DNA from: Dyadobacter sp. 3J3
GTDB taxonomy: Bacteria; Bacteroidota; Bacteroidia; Cytophagales; Spirosomataceae
Length of the DNA stretch: 64,000 bases
Reading direction: 5' to 3'
Assembly: GCF_009801115.1 (NCBI RefSeq)
Contig: NZ_VTOL01000004.1
Span: 482,115-546,114 of the forward strand
Position 1 is the stretch's first letter. Each line of letters opens with the position of its first letter. The notes beneath the pieces are model-generated. The model was not told the DNA's origin. It made no database searches and worked only from the letters and a program-made list of their open reading frames with translations. Both the position numbers and the translations under genes were made by a program. Of this stretch, positions 1 to 8,139 are shown in pieces.

Positions 1-618
1 TTCATGGGTAATAGATGTTGCTGATTCTTCAGTATATTTAGTATAGTATTCCAATCCTTTTTCAGTCAGTATTCCATGTAAAAAATGGTTGACAAATTCC
101 ATTTGAATGTTCATCATATTAAACCGGTCTGCCGGGAAAATAGTCGGATCAAAAGCCATTAAGACTTGCTCCATCCTGAGTATAGACAACATGTCTACAT
201 TCATCTCTTTCCGATATAATCCCGCTTCAACACCTTCAACCAAATTTTCACGTATACCTTTTATAATATATTCGTGCTTGTATTGATGAAATAAATCCCA
301 GGCAAGCGGATGGTATTTTTTTAAATCATGGAAAACAACGGGATTCATGTGCGCCAGTGAAATACGCATGTAATCTGCGCCCAGGACCATCTGCTCAATC
401 GGATTTAGCTTGTCTTCCTCCATTTTATCCATCTGGCACTGTTGCGTTTCTAGCTCATGTTTTACAACAAGAATCACAATCGCTTCCTTATCCGGAAAGT
501 GCTGATAAATCGTTCTTTTGGAAATACCGAGATCCTTCGCGATATCATCCATCGTCACACTTTTGATGCCGAAGCGCCAAAAGAGTTTATACGCCTCTTT
601 TATAATTCGTTCTTTCAC
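1..618 (-). CDS. TetR/AcrR-family transcriptional regulator (3' end cut by window edge)
   Basis: The minus strand is open from 618 to the left edge (206 codons, no stop seen). The N-terminus is a typical TetR helix-turn-helix: KERIIKEAYKLFWRFGIKSV, then TMDDIAKDLGISKRTIYQHF and PDKEAI. The rest is helical and variable, as expected of a ligand-binding or dimerisation domain. TetR proteins are usually about 200 residues, so little is missing. I chose a GTG start at 618..616 because no ATG lies upstream in frame and the HTH begins immediately afterwards. The regulated gene is not evident; a partner may lie left of the window. Confidence 0.8.
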   Translation of the reverse strand, partial: MKERIIKEAYKLFWRFGIKSVTMDDIAKDLGISKRTIYQHFPDKEAIVILVVKHELETQQCQMDKMEEDKLNPIEQMVLGADYMRISLAHMNPVVFHDLKKYHPLAWDLFHQYKHEYIIKGIRENLVEGVEAGLYRKEMNVDMLSILRMEQVLMAFDPTIFPADRFNMMNIQMEFVNHFLHGILTEKGLEYYTKYTEESATSITHE

Positions 619-1240
619 AGGACAAAGTTGAAATTTTCCAATGATAAAAACTATGAAAACTTTAATAATGTTTAAAGTTTTCCGATCAATTTTAGATTAT
701 TTTGTCTGATACTTTGAAATAAGAGATTTAATGATTTATTAATTTGTTGATTATTAAATTATTAACACTGTGTCATAACTTTGACGTTTAGGTTTTTAAC
801 GCCAGGTAGAAATATGAAGCCCATTTTTAACGAAATTTGAGATTATAGTAAATTGTAATTTATTTATATTTAATAATCTTGAATAGATAATTTTATTGCC
901 TGCAACTTGTTGCTGAAGGTATCGCTGCCTCTGGTAAGTTGGAATCCAAAGTAAGTAAAGACCGTTAAAAGAAGCTATCAGAAAAGTACCAAGGGGATAA
1001 TTTTCGGTATGAACTTTTAAATATGTATGATAAAGTAATGGCGCGGAATGTTTTAAAGTCAAATGGTGTTTGGAATTAATACATATTCTGCCCAAATTTC
1101 GGGTCTTTTCTTTTAAGCAGAAAGAGTATTAGAAATAGTGATCTGAACGTTGAAGAGAGAGCCAAAAGAATGAAAGAGAAAACAAATAAAGTTCAATTAT
1201 TTATTCAAATCCACTAACTGCTATCCGCGAAAAAAAATAA
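619..1240. other. 622-bp AT-rich intergenic region, no supported gene
   Basis: This lies between the divergent TetR gene and the decarboxylase gene. A perfect Bacteroidota -7 element, TAACTTTG, sits at 776-783 on the plus strand, but no good -33 TTG is at the usual distance and the next gene starts about 450 bp downstream. A 99-codon minus-strand frame (796-1095) has no recognisable domain and an unconvincing composition. I see no tRNA or riboswitch. Confidence 0.5.
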
Positions 1241-2713
1241 ATGAAAAGCTACATTGACCTGATTCAGCAAACGTTCGAGTTCCCTACGATGGAATTTAAC
1301 GTTGACAAAAATGAATTGCTGTTCAACAATGTACCACTGATGGACATCATCAAGGAACATGGTACGCCTTTGAAACTTAATTATCTGCCCAAAATCGGTG
1401 AACATATTAGTAATGCGAATATGTTTTTCAAAAATGCATTTAAGCGTCATAATTATAAGGGAACTTATACTTATTGCTATTGTACCAAATCCTCGCATTT
1501 CAGTTTTGTGTTGGAAGAGGCGCTTAAGCATAATATACATCTTGAAACTTCGTCATCTTTTGATATTCCGATTATCCGTGAATTATACCGTCGCGGCAAG
1601 ATCAGTAAGTCAACTTACATTCTTGCAAATGGCTACAAAAGACCGCTTTATACCCAGTATCTAAGTGAATTGATCAACGAAGGATTCAATGTTATTCCAA
1701 TTTTGGATAACCTTAAAGAAATTGAATTTTACGAACAGCAGGTTACGGCAGATACCGTAAATTTTGCGATGCGTATTGCTACGGATGAAGAGCCGAATTT
1801 TGCTTTTTACACGTCTCGTCTGGGAATTCGTTATAATGACGTGCAGCAGCTTTACAAGGATAAAATCGAGTCAAATCCTCGTTTTAAACTTAAAATGCTT
1901 CACTTCTTTATCAATACCGGTATTAAGGACAGTGCATATTACTGGAGTGAATTAACCCGATTCATGTTCAAATACTGCGAAATGCAGAAAATTTGCCCAG
2001 AACTTGATTCAATCGATATCGGCGGCGGGCTTCCTATCCAGACTTCCCTGCAGGCGGGTTATGATTACCAGCAAATGATTGACGAAATCATTGAAAATAT
2101 TCAATGGATCTGTAACAAGAATAACGTTCCGGTTCCGCATATTTTTACTGAGTTCGGAAGTTATACGGTTGGAGAAAGTGGCGCGGTGATTTACGAGATC
2201 ATTGATAAAAAACTGCAAAATGATAAAGAACTCTGGTATATGATCAACGGATCGTTTATCACCCAACTTCCGGATTCGTGGGGTATGAACCAGAAATATA
2301 TCATGCTTCCGATCAACAACTGGGATAGTCCGTATCAGAAAGTAAACCTTGGCGGCCTGACTTGCGATTCACAGGATTTTTATAACAGTGAGATGCATAG
2401 TGCGGATTTGTACATGCCGATTTTCGAGGAAGAGGCTGAGAAACAATATATTGGATTTTTTCACACAGGTGCCTACCAGGAATCTCTGGGAGGTTATGGC
2501 GGAATTCAGCACTGTCTGATCCCGGCTCCAAAACATGTGCTGATTGATCGTGATGAAGAAGGTAAAATTGTTACCAAAGTCTTTGCAGAAGAGCAGGACA
2601 GCGATTCAATGCTGAAAATTCTGGGCTTCAAAGATGAGTCTTTCGTAACGCCTGTTATTAAGGATGAAGTACCTTCCGAAACCGAAGAAGAGCTGGTTGA
2701 AACAAAAATTTGA
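1241..2713 (+). CDS. Fold-III PLP-dependent decarboxylase, probable arginine decarboxylase
   Basis: This 490-residue protein belongs to the alanine-racemase-fold ornithine/DAP/arginine decarboxylase group. Seen in sequence: a PLP-lysine region YCYCTKSSH (Lys83), a glycine-rich phosphate loop IDIGGGLP near residue 260, TEFGSYTVGESG in the position of the family EPGR motif, and CDSQDFY near residue 380 matching the active-site cysteine-aspartate loop. Such proteins make agmatine from arginine on the way to putrescine and spermidine in the cytoplasm. Length is close to the short bacterial arginine decarboxylases of Bacteroidota rather than the 630-residue SpeA type. The acidic C-terminal tail (about 20 residues) looks disordered. 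Substrate is inferred; lysine, ornithine or carboxynorspermidine remain possible. It seems to be transcribed alone. Confidence 0.75.
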   Translation: MKSYIDLIQQTFEFPTMEFNVDKNELLFNNVPLMDIIKEHGTPLKLNYLPKIGEHISNANMFFKNAFKRHNYKGTYTYCYCTKSSHFSFVLEEALKHNIHLETSSSFDIPIIRELYRRGKISKSTYILANGYKRPLYTQYLSELINEGFNVIPILDNLKEIEFYEQQVTADTVNFAMRIATDEEPNFAFYTSRLGIRYNDVQQLYKDKIESNPRFKLKMLHFFINTGIKDSAYYWSELTRFMFKYCEMQKICPELDSIDIGGGLPIQTSLQAGYDYQQMIDEIIENIQWICNKNNVPVPHIFTEFGSYTVGESGAVIYEIIDKKLQNDKELWYMINGSFITQLPDSWGMNQKYIMLPINNWDSPYQKVNLGGLTCDSQDFYNSEMHSADLYMPIFEEEAEKQYIGFFHTGAYQESLGGYGGIQHCLIPAPKHVLIDRDEEGKIVTKVFAEEQDSDSMLKILGFKDESFVTPVIKDEVPSETEEELVETKI

Positions 2714-2816
2714 CGAAATATATAACGTTCTTTGAATGAGTTCGTTACTTTTACGAACTCATTCAAAGAAATAAGTTTTAAAACCTGACGTTAGTATACT
2801 ACTCTAAAAAAAATAT

Positions 2817-2948
2817 ATGAAAAAAGTATTCCTTCTTTTGGCAATGTGCGGTACGATCGGTTTTGCATCTTCATGCACAAAACATCAGTGCCCGGCTTAC
2901 GGATCTGCTGTAAAAGTTCAGAAACATCCGGTTAAAGTACGAGCCTAA
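2817..2948 (+). CDS. 43-residue lipoprotein with CPAYG motif
   Basis: A very short gene: ATG at 2817, TAA at 2946-2948. It starts MKKVFLLLAMCGTIGF followed by a lipobox ASSC (Cys20), so the mature lipoprotein has only about 24 residues. That part begins CTKHQCPAYGS and ends in a basic Lys/Val/His-rich tail. A positively charged start, hydrophobic core and lipobox in one frame make coding likely. Minute lipoproteins with a CPAY motif are familiar to me from Bacteroidota, but I know no function. The gene ends 3 bp from the convergent HAD phosphatase. Confidence 0.65.
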   Translation: MKKVFLLLAMCGTIGFASSCTKHQCPAYGSAVKVQKHPVKVRA

Positions 2949-2951
2949 TAT

Positions 2952-3473
2952 TTATTGAGCCAAAATTATTTTTGCCGCTTCAAACAAACTGACAGCGGTG
3001 AAATTTCCTGCTGAAGGCTCATTTTTAGGAATAATATGAATTGTCTTTAGGCCAACTTTATGTCCGGCTTCCATATCTCTTGACCGGTCACCGATCATCC
3101 AGGATTGGGTAGTATCAATATTATATTTTGCAATCGCTTTTTCAAGCATTAAAGAATCCGGTTTCCGGGAAAGTGATTTTCCTGTGAAATCAGGATGTGA
3201 AGGAGCGAAGTAAATGTCATCCAGAATATTTCCTGAAACTTCCTGCATCTTTTCGTGAATCGCATATACAGCTTCTGCGCCGTACATTCCCTTTGCAATT
3301 CCCGCCTGATTGGTAATCACAATCAATAGAAATCCAGCTTCTTTCAATAATTTCAAAGCTTCCGGCATTCCCTCAGGAATTACGAGATCATCCAGTTTAT
3401 GTAAATAATCACTTAGATCTTCATTCAGAACACCATCACGATCTAAGAAAATGCACTTTGTTGTTTGGGACAT
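2952..3473 (-). CDS. HAD-IIIA family hydrolase, GmhB-like (heptose-bisphosphate or histidinol-phosphate phosphatase type)
   Basis: A 173-residue HAD phosphatase from the ATG at 3473. Motif I is FLDRDGVLNED, motif II the ITNQAG threonine, motif III a lysine in SRKPDSLMLEKA, and motif IV GDRSRDMEAG, so the catalytic set is complete. The layout matches GmhB (D-glycero-manno-heptose-1,7-bisphosphate 7-phosphatase) and the HisB N-terminal domain. The Cys/His zinc loop of classical GmhB is missing: the loop reads FAPSHPDFTGKSLSRK, with no cysteine, so the substrate is uncertain. The open frame extends 17 codons upstream, but that part lies in an inverted repeat and reads as unlikely protein, so the shorter start is preferred. 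Role in LPS-heptose or surface-sugar synthesis is inferred. Confidence 0.8.
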   Translation of the reverse strand: MSQTTKCIFLDRDGVLNEDLSDYLHKLDDLVIPEGMPEALKLLKEAGFLLIVITNQAGIAKGMYGAEAVYAIHEKMQEVSGNILDDIYFAPSHPDFTGKSLSRKPDSLMLEKAIAKYNIDTTQSWMIGDRSRDMEAGHKVGLKTIHIIPKNEPSAGNFTAVSLFEAAKIILAQ

Positions 3474-3494
3474 GGAGATTTTTTTAGGTTGCAA

Positions 3495-3619
3495 AGAGAA
3501 CCACGGAGGACAGGGGAGAGCCACAGAGAGAATTTAATAGGAAACATCGCTTGTATTACTAAAAATTAAAACTCTGTGTCCCTCTCCTTAACCGCGCGGC
3601 GTCCGCTCTGTGGTTCTCT
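3495..3619. repeat. Imperfect long inverted repeat (CTCTGTGGTTCTCT family)
   Basis: AGAGAACCACGGAG (3495-3508) is nearly the reverse complement of CTCTGTGGTTCTCT (3606-3619). Inside it, GGGGAGAGCCACAGAG (3513-3528) pairs imperfectly with CTCTGTGTCCCTCTCC (3572-3587). The stretch lies between the HAD gene and hemE, both on the minus strand. It could be a dispersed palindromic element, and its RNA could fold into a long hairpin. Confidence 0.6.
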
Positions 3620-3632
3620 GTGTCCCTAAAAA

Positions 3633-4658
3633 TTAAGCAGAGTATTCTTTTACGGCTTCGATGAAGCATTTTACTTTATCTGGCTGCATGTCCGGGTAAA
3701 CGCCGTGGCCAAGGTTGGCGATGTAACGTTGGGTCCCGAATTGGCTTACCATTTTCTTTACTTCTGCACGGATTTGGTCAAAGGAAGAATAAAGCACACA
3801 AGGGTCAAGATTTCCCTGCAATGTCTTATTTGGAATTAATTGACGGGATTCAGTAATATCCATATTCCAGTCAAGTCCTACAACCGCACAATTCAGTTTG
3901 CCAATTTCCTCTCTCGCAAAAAATGCTCCTTTGGCAAAAACCGTAACAGGTGCTTCCGTGATGGCATCGCAGATCTGTTTGATATAAGGAAGAGAGAACG
4001 TTTTATATTGTTCCGGTGAAAGAATTCCGGCCCATGAATCAAAAATCTGGACAAGATCAGCACCTGCGGCAATTTGTGCTTTCAGGTACGCAATTGTACT
4101 GTCTGTTATTTTTTGTAATAACAAATGAGAGAATTCCGGATCAGCATAAAGATGCTTTTTCGCTACTGAAAAAGTCTTGGAGCCCTTTCCTTCGGTCATA
4201 TAACAGAAAATAGTAAAAGGTGCGCCTGCAAAACCGATCAGAGGAACGCGTCCTGCTAATCCGTTTTTGGTAAGACGAATCGCTTCCAAAACATAACCAA
4301 GGTCATTTTCAGGATCCGCGATTCTTAGCTTATCCAAATCGGCAATGGTATTAACTGTTGCAGGAAAAACAGGTCCTTTTTGCTCCGCCATTTCATAAGG
4401 TAATCCCATTCCTTCGGGAATTACCAGGATGTCTGAAAATATGATTGCGGCATCAACGCCCAGTAAATCAACAGGTTGTAGTGTTACTTCGGCTGCAAGC
4501 TCAGGTGTTGTAGCAAGCTGGATAAAACTTCCGGCTTTCTCGCGAACCGCACGGTATTCAGGTAAAATGCGTCCTGCCTGACGCATCATCCAAACAGGGG
4601 TACGCTCCACTTTCTCACCACGCGCCGCCCGAAGCAAAAGATCATTTTTCAATTCCAT
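3633..4658 (-). CDS. hemE: Uroporphyrinogen decarboxylase
   Basis: A 341-residue HemE of full length. It removes four acetate carboxyls from uroporphyrinogen III to give coproporphyrinogen III in haem synthesis (cytosolic). Diagnostic regions: the N-terminal signature [17 protein letters not shown] (residues about 21-37), which holds the substrate-binding arginines, the [13 protein letters not shown] segment with the catalytic aspartate, [19 protein letters not shown], and the C-terminal [15 protein letters not shown]. No other haem gene is adjacent. The start ATG at 4658 is followed directly by a conserved N-terminus. A perfect -7 element lies only 15 bp upstream, giving a very short leader. 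Confidence 0.97.
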   Translation of the reverse strand: MELKNDLLLRAARGEKVERTPVWMMRQAGRILPEYRAVREKAGSFIQLATTPELAAEVTLQPVDLLGVDAAIIFSDILVIPEGMGLPYEMAEQKGPVFPATVNTIADLDKLRIADPENDLGYVLEAIRLTKNGLAGRVPLIGFAGAPFTIFCYMTEGKGSKTFSVAKKHLYADPEFSHLLLQKITDSTIAYLKAQIAAGADLVQIFDSWAGILSPEQYKTFSLPYIKQICDAITEAPVTVFAKGAFFAREEIGKLNCAVVGLDWNMDITESRQLIPNKTLQGNLDPCVLYSSFDQIRAEVKKMVSQFGTQRYIANLGHGVYPDMQPDKVKCFIEAVKEYSA

Positions 4659-4672
4659 GCGGCAAAGGTAGG

Positions 4673-4680
4673 AATTATAG
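4673..4680 (-). promoter_or_regulatory. Candidate Bacteroidota -7 element for hemE
   Basis: The minus strand reads TACCTTTG, a perfect match to the Bacteroidota sigma-A -7 consensus TAnnTTTG. Transcription would begin about 6 nt downstream, 8-10 nt before the hemE ATG. No clear -33 TTG is visible at normal spacing. Confidence 0.4.
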
Positions 4681-4845
4681 GATAAAGGAAGGAACTAAAA
4701 TATCAGAATTACCAAAAAGTGTTTTTCCTGAATTTTGAATTCACCATGATCTAAAATCGCCTTTCAAATTTTATACAATTCAAATCAAAAAAATGTTGGA
4801 ACGGGATTTTTAGTATCATTTACATCACTGCAAGAAATAACTTAT

Positions 4846-5778
4846 ATGAGATTTAATAGTATTGTACTTTTCATCCTAACCATTTCCACTTTTTTCTCAT
4901 GTGAAGAAAAGATGACGAAGGAAGAGGTTTTAAAAATTGGAATCACTTCATGCAGGTCCTCTGGATCGTTTATCAAAACACTTGGATTTGATCCAACCCG
5001 TTCAGAGTTATCCACAACAGAGCCAGCCTTTACGGGCGTAGTATTGATTGAACATCCAAGAAACATGGCTGATTCTGCAAGCAAAAAAACGTATCAGGAT
5101 CGAAGTTGGGCTCTACATGGCTTTATGGGTAGCATCACTTCTGATAGCGACGGAAATACATACACCGCACCACTTCCAAAAACCAATAAACATGGAAGCC
5201 CTTGGAGCGAAATGAACAAAATTTATAAGATAGATTCGGAAACGGGAGAAATGGCTGTTCTTACAGAACTCGCAAAGGAAGACAGCTCCTCGGGTGTTTA
5301 CCCTTTGGCAGTACTTGGTATCTATTATGATTGTAATGGCAAGAAGATATATGCAAGTAGCGTCGCGGGCAGTACGAAGGAAAAAGAAAAAGGGGTTATT
5401 TATGTTGTCGATCCGGAAAACGGAGATGTAGTAGATAAGCTAAAAGGCCATGATGCCATTGCTGTTTTTGTTGGCGGCGTTACAGGAGAAAAACGCTTGT
5501 ATTTCGGTAGTGCGCGTTCGTCAGATATCTATTCGATTGAATTGACTAAAAGTGGAAAATTTAAAGGTGATGTGAGAAAAGAATGTTCGCTTGAAAATCT
5601 CGGATCCCGTGGTGATGACAAAGCAAACAGGATTCGTTTTGACGAAAATGGAAACATGATGGTTTTTGGTGTGAAATTTAATTACAATCCGGTAACCCCA
5701 AATGAAAAGGCTGAAACTTTATATCAGTTTGCTTACAACGGAGATAAGAAGAAATGGATAACCATTCAGGGACGGTAA
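4846..5778 (+). CDS. Lipoprotein with beta-propeller-like repeats, function unknown
   Basis: A 310-residue protein with a signal peptide (MRFNSIVLFILTISTFF) and lipobox SC at Cys19. The mature part has repeating strand patterns such as NKIYKIDSETGEMAVL, GVIYVVDPENGDVVDKL and KRLYFGSARSSDIYSIEL. This resembles six-bladed propellers of the SMP-30/gluconolactonase or YncE/NHL type. I see no clear catalytic metal ligands, so an enzyme activity is not claimed. The lipoprotein probably faces the periplasm or outer membrane. It is divergent from hemE and followed by a weak hairpin. A ligand-sensing or sugar-lactone role is possible but unsupported. Confidence 0.65.
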   Translation: MRFNSIVLFILTISTFFSCEEKMTKEEVLKIGITSCRSSGSFIKTLGFDPTRSELSTTEPAFTGVVLIEHPRNMADSASKKTYQDRSWALHGFMGSITSDSDGNTYTAPLPKTNKHGSPWSEMNKIYKIDSETGEMAVLTELAKEDSSSGVYPLAVLGIYYDCNGKKIYASSVAGSTKEKEKGVIYVVDPENGDVVDKLKGHDAIAVFVGGVTGEKRLYFGSARSSDIYSIELTKSGKFKGDVRKECSLENLGSRGDDKANRIRFDENGNMMVFGVKFNYNPVTPNEKAETLYQFAYNGDKKKWITIQGR

Positions 5779-5781
5779 GAC

Positions 5782-5820
5782 CTCTTGATGCCGGATAGGC
5801 ATAAGAGCATGTTTTGTCGT
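5782..5820 (+). terminator. Possible terminator hairpin after the propeller-like lipoprotein gene
   Basis: CTCTTGATGCC (5782-5792) pairs with GGCATAAGAG (5798-5807) apart from one bulged G, around a 5-nt loop. A short interrupted T stretch follows. It sits immediately after the stop codon. Confidence 0.4.
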
Positions 5821-6442
5821 TTGAAAACCTTTGGAAATAAAGCAATACATTTCAATATTGGTTTTGTCCTATCAAATTTTTTCTATATATCTGGATATAT
5901 ACATTCAAGTTTACTGTTATTTTTTATTGAAATTGATTCTACGTTACATGAATGGGTTTTTTATATAGAAATTATTCTACAAATTGGTAGAAAATTACGG
6001 ATGAAAAAAGTAGTAATTTCTTTGTTTGTTAGTATTTCTTCGAATTGTCATATTTTGCGTTAATCTTCTTGTTTAATTTTCCCTACTTTTGATTCGAAAT
6101 ATTTCAGTTAAGCCAAGTACATCAATTGGTGTTATTAATTCTTCACACACATTCATCCGTTAGTGCAATCATTTCAAAACTGTCTGTCATTTAGATTCAT
6201 GCAATGATTAATTCTGGATTTTAGCAAACCATGTATTGCTATCTCTGCTAACATATTACATCAAGATGTTTCAACAAATCCTGACAGAGAATATTCTCTG
6301 AAAGAAATGTTTGGCCTTGATTAATTATGTTAACGATGGTTACATAATTAATACTTGCATTTAAAGGAGATGACTCAATATCGGTTGTCTCGACATTATG
6401 AAAATCTTCAACACTTAAATCATTTTATATTAAAAAACTTTT
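5821..6442. other. 620-bp intergenic region with two palindromes upstream of a T9SS-secreted protein
   Basis: No convincing gene is present; a 92-codon frame from 5785 lacks recognisable features. Two palindromes lie in the last 160 bp and are listed separately. A good ribosome-binding-like sequence, AAAGGAGA, occurs at 6363-6370, but the frame it would serve (ATG at 6370) merely overlaps the next gene out of frame. Confidence 0.5.
6285..6350. promoter_or_regulatory. Two palindromes upstream of the T9SS-secreted protein gene
   Basis: CAGAGAATATTCTCTG at 6285-6300 is a perfect 16-nt palindrome. TAATTATGTTAAC (6322-6334) and GTTACATAATTA (6339-6350) form a near-perfect inverted repeat with one extra base and a 4-nt centre. 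Both lie 90-160 bp before the start codon at 6443, where operators or 5'-leader hairpins would be expected. No specific regulator is recognised. Confidence 0.35.
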
Positions 6443-7951
6443 ATGAAACCATTCACAAAAATTCTCATGTTTTGCCTTTTGGCGTTCGTTGGTACCAACG
6501 CGATGTCACAAATTCTGCCGGTCCTTCCAGATCCAGATTATGCCAACAATCACAACGCACAAATTACAGGCACCGTAACAGTTAGTGGAGACGGAACGCT
6601 GGTTCCAGGCATTGTAGCACATCTTTCACGTGTTATTCCTGGTTCTCCTGCTACTTATATTGAAGTTTCTGCCGCACTTAGTAATGCCAGCGGGCAATTT
6701 ACTTTAACTGGAAGATCGGGGGTCAATTACATAATCACCTACGAGTATCCAACCAAGGGTTATACGGCATCAAGTGCAAACCCGTCAGCGGCATTTGTAG
6801 CGTCAGTTGGTGCGAATACAGCACCAGAAGGTGGCTTGGTATTGAACAAAGTAGCAAATACGATTACAAACTGTAATGTAACAGTACCGAGACTAACTCC
6901 CTTCACAGGTACCGATGTCTCTGTAACAGTTAACAAGGCCATTCCACTTAACCCTGCGGCAAACCCTCCTGTCAGTGTTGATGTCTACAGTGCAGCCATG
7001 GTTTCAAATCCATCTGTTGTAGTATCAACAACAACATCAACTGAAGTTCAATCATTGATTATAGCAGCGAATGTCAAATTTCTAAACCCTTTCGGGCCGC
7101 CAGCAAATATATCCACAGTTATTACCAGTAGGACTTTTAATGATATTTTGGATCAAAATTATACAGATCCAATAGATCTCATTCAAGGGGAGCCATTATC
7201 ATATTATGATGTAACCTCTGCTAAAGCAACGAGCACAAATATTGCAAACTTTAACCCTAATTACATTGGTTCAGGAAGTATAACATTTCCAATATCTGCG
7301 ACTGGTTTTAATACCCTAACTACTACCGGAGGTAACACATCCAGCTCAGCGGTGACCAGTGCACTTGGTGGAGTTTGTCTTGTGTATACTTATTCTGTTA
7401 ATCCATTACCGGTAACGCTTGTAAGCTTCAAGGCCAAAGCAGAGCCAGAATTAAAAAATAGTGTTGCTTTGGACTGGGCTACAACCCAGGAAAAAAATAG
7501 TGACTTTTTTGATATTGAAAGAAGTTCAAATGCCAAGGAATGGAGTTCAATTGGTAAAGTTTCTGCGAGCAGTGAAAGTTCTGAACTGCAAAATTATCAT
7601 TTCACAGATTCCGCTCCAAAGAGCATGAATTATTACCGCCTAAAAATGGTAGACAAAGATGGTACCTATGCTTATAGTCGCATTGAAACGATAAAGCTTG
7701 ACGTAGATGATGTTACGGTTGCTGTTTACCCTAATCCGGTTTCTAATGTTCTCTTTTTGAAAGATATCCCAGCGGAGAATATTAAACAAGTGGCAATTAT
7801 CAATTCAAATGGTCAATCTGTAAGTCAATCAAATGCCATTTCATCCACGGAAGGAATCAATGTAAAAGAGCTTGCAAGCGGTATGTACATTGTGAAAATT
7901 TCCAAAACCGATGGCACACTTAGCACACACAAAATTTTGATCCACCATTAA
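6443..7951 (+). CDS. Secreted protein with type IX secretion C-terminal sorting domain
   Basis: A 502-residue secreted protein. Residues 1-22 are a Sec signal peptide ending NAMSQ. Residues about 35-110 resemble a carboxypeptidase-regulatory or prealbumin-like beta-sandwich (ITGTVTVSGDGTL ... GQFTLTGRSG). From about 325 comes a segment often found before sorting domains: LPVTLVSFKAK, DWATTQEKNSDFFDIERS and YYRLKMVDKDGTYAYSRIE. The last 75 residues are a type A T9SS sorting domain: VAVYPNPVSNVLFLKD, ASGMYIVKISKTDG and final KILIHH. Such proteins cross the outer membrane by T9SS and are anchored or released. Its surface activity is unknown. A strong hairpin terminator follows. Confidence 0.85.
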   Translation: MKPFTKILMFCLLAFVGTNAMSQILPVLPDPDYANNHNAQITGTVTVSGDGTLVPGIVAHLSRVIPGSPATYIEVSAALSNASGQFTLTGRSGVNYIITYEYPTKGYTASSANPSAAFVASVGANTAPEGGLVLNKVANTITNCNVTVPRLTPFTGTDVSVTVNKAIPLNPAANPPVSVDVYSAAMVSNPSVVVSTTTSTEVQSLIIAANVKFLNPFGPPANISTVITSRTFNDILDQNYTDPIDLIQGEPLSYYDVTSAKATSTNIANFNPNYIGSGSITFPISATGFNTLTTTGGNTSSSAVTSALGGVCLVYTYSVNPLPVTLVSFKAKAEPELKNSVALDWATTQEKNSDFFDIERSSNAKEWSSIGKVSASSESSELQNYHFTDSAPKSMNYYRLKMVDKDGTYAYSRIETIKLDVDDVTVAVYPNPVSNVLFLKDIPAENIKQVAIINSNGQSVSQSNAISSTEGINVKELASGMYIVKISKTDGTLSTHKILIHH

Positions 7952-7995
7952 GACGGTCTGTTTCACGTTAACCATCTTTAATTGAAATGTTTTGT

Positions 7996-8036
7996 AAAAA
8001 AGAAGGCTGTCTCGCTTTGAGGCAGTCTTCTTTTTT
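7996..8036 (+). terminator. Rho-independent terminator after the T9SS protein gene
   Basis: An 18-bp stem with two G-T wobbles: AAAAAAGAAGGCTGTCTC (7996-8013) pairs with GAGGCAGTCTTCTTTTTT (8019-8036) around a 5-nt loop. The A and T runs allow use from either strand. Confidence 0.85.
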
Positions 8037-8139
8037 CATAAGACTCGCAAAAAGATCAAAATATTTTCACTTCAAGTGTCATTATTTTCTGAGATACAAT
8101 GATATTTGTGGTTACCTATCTATTAAAGGATGTTTTATA

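Noticed and set aside
796..1095. 99-codon minus-strand frame
   Set aside because: No domain, no signal peptide, Lys/Asn/His-biased reading in an AT-rich intergenic region, and no promoter for it.
5785..6063. 92-codon plus-strand frame after the propeller-like lipoprotein
   Set aside because: Starts inside a hairpin, composition like random AT-rich DNA, no recognisable feature.
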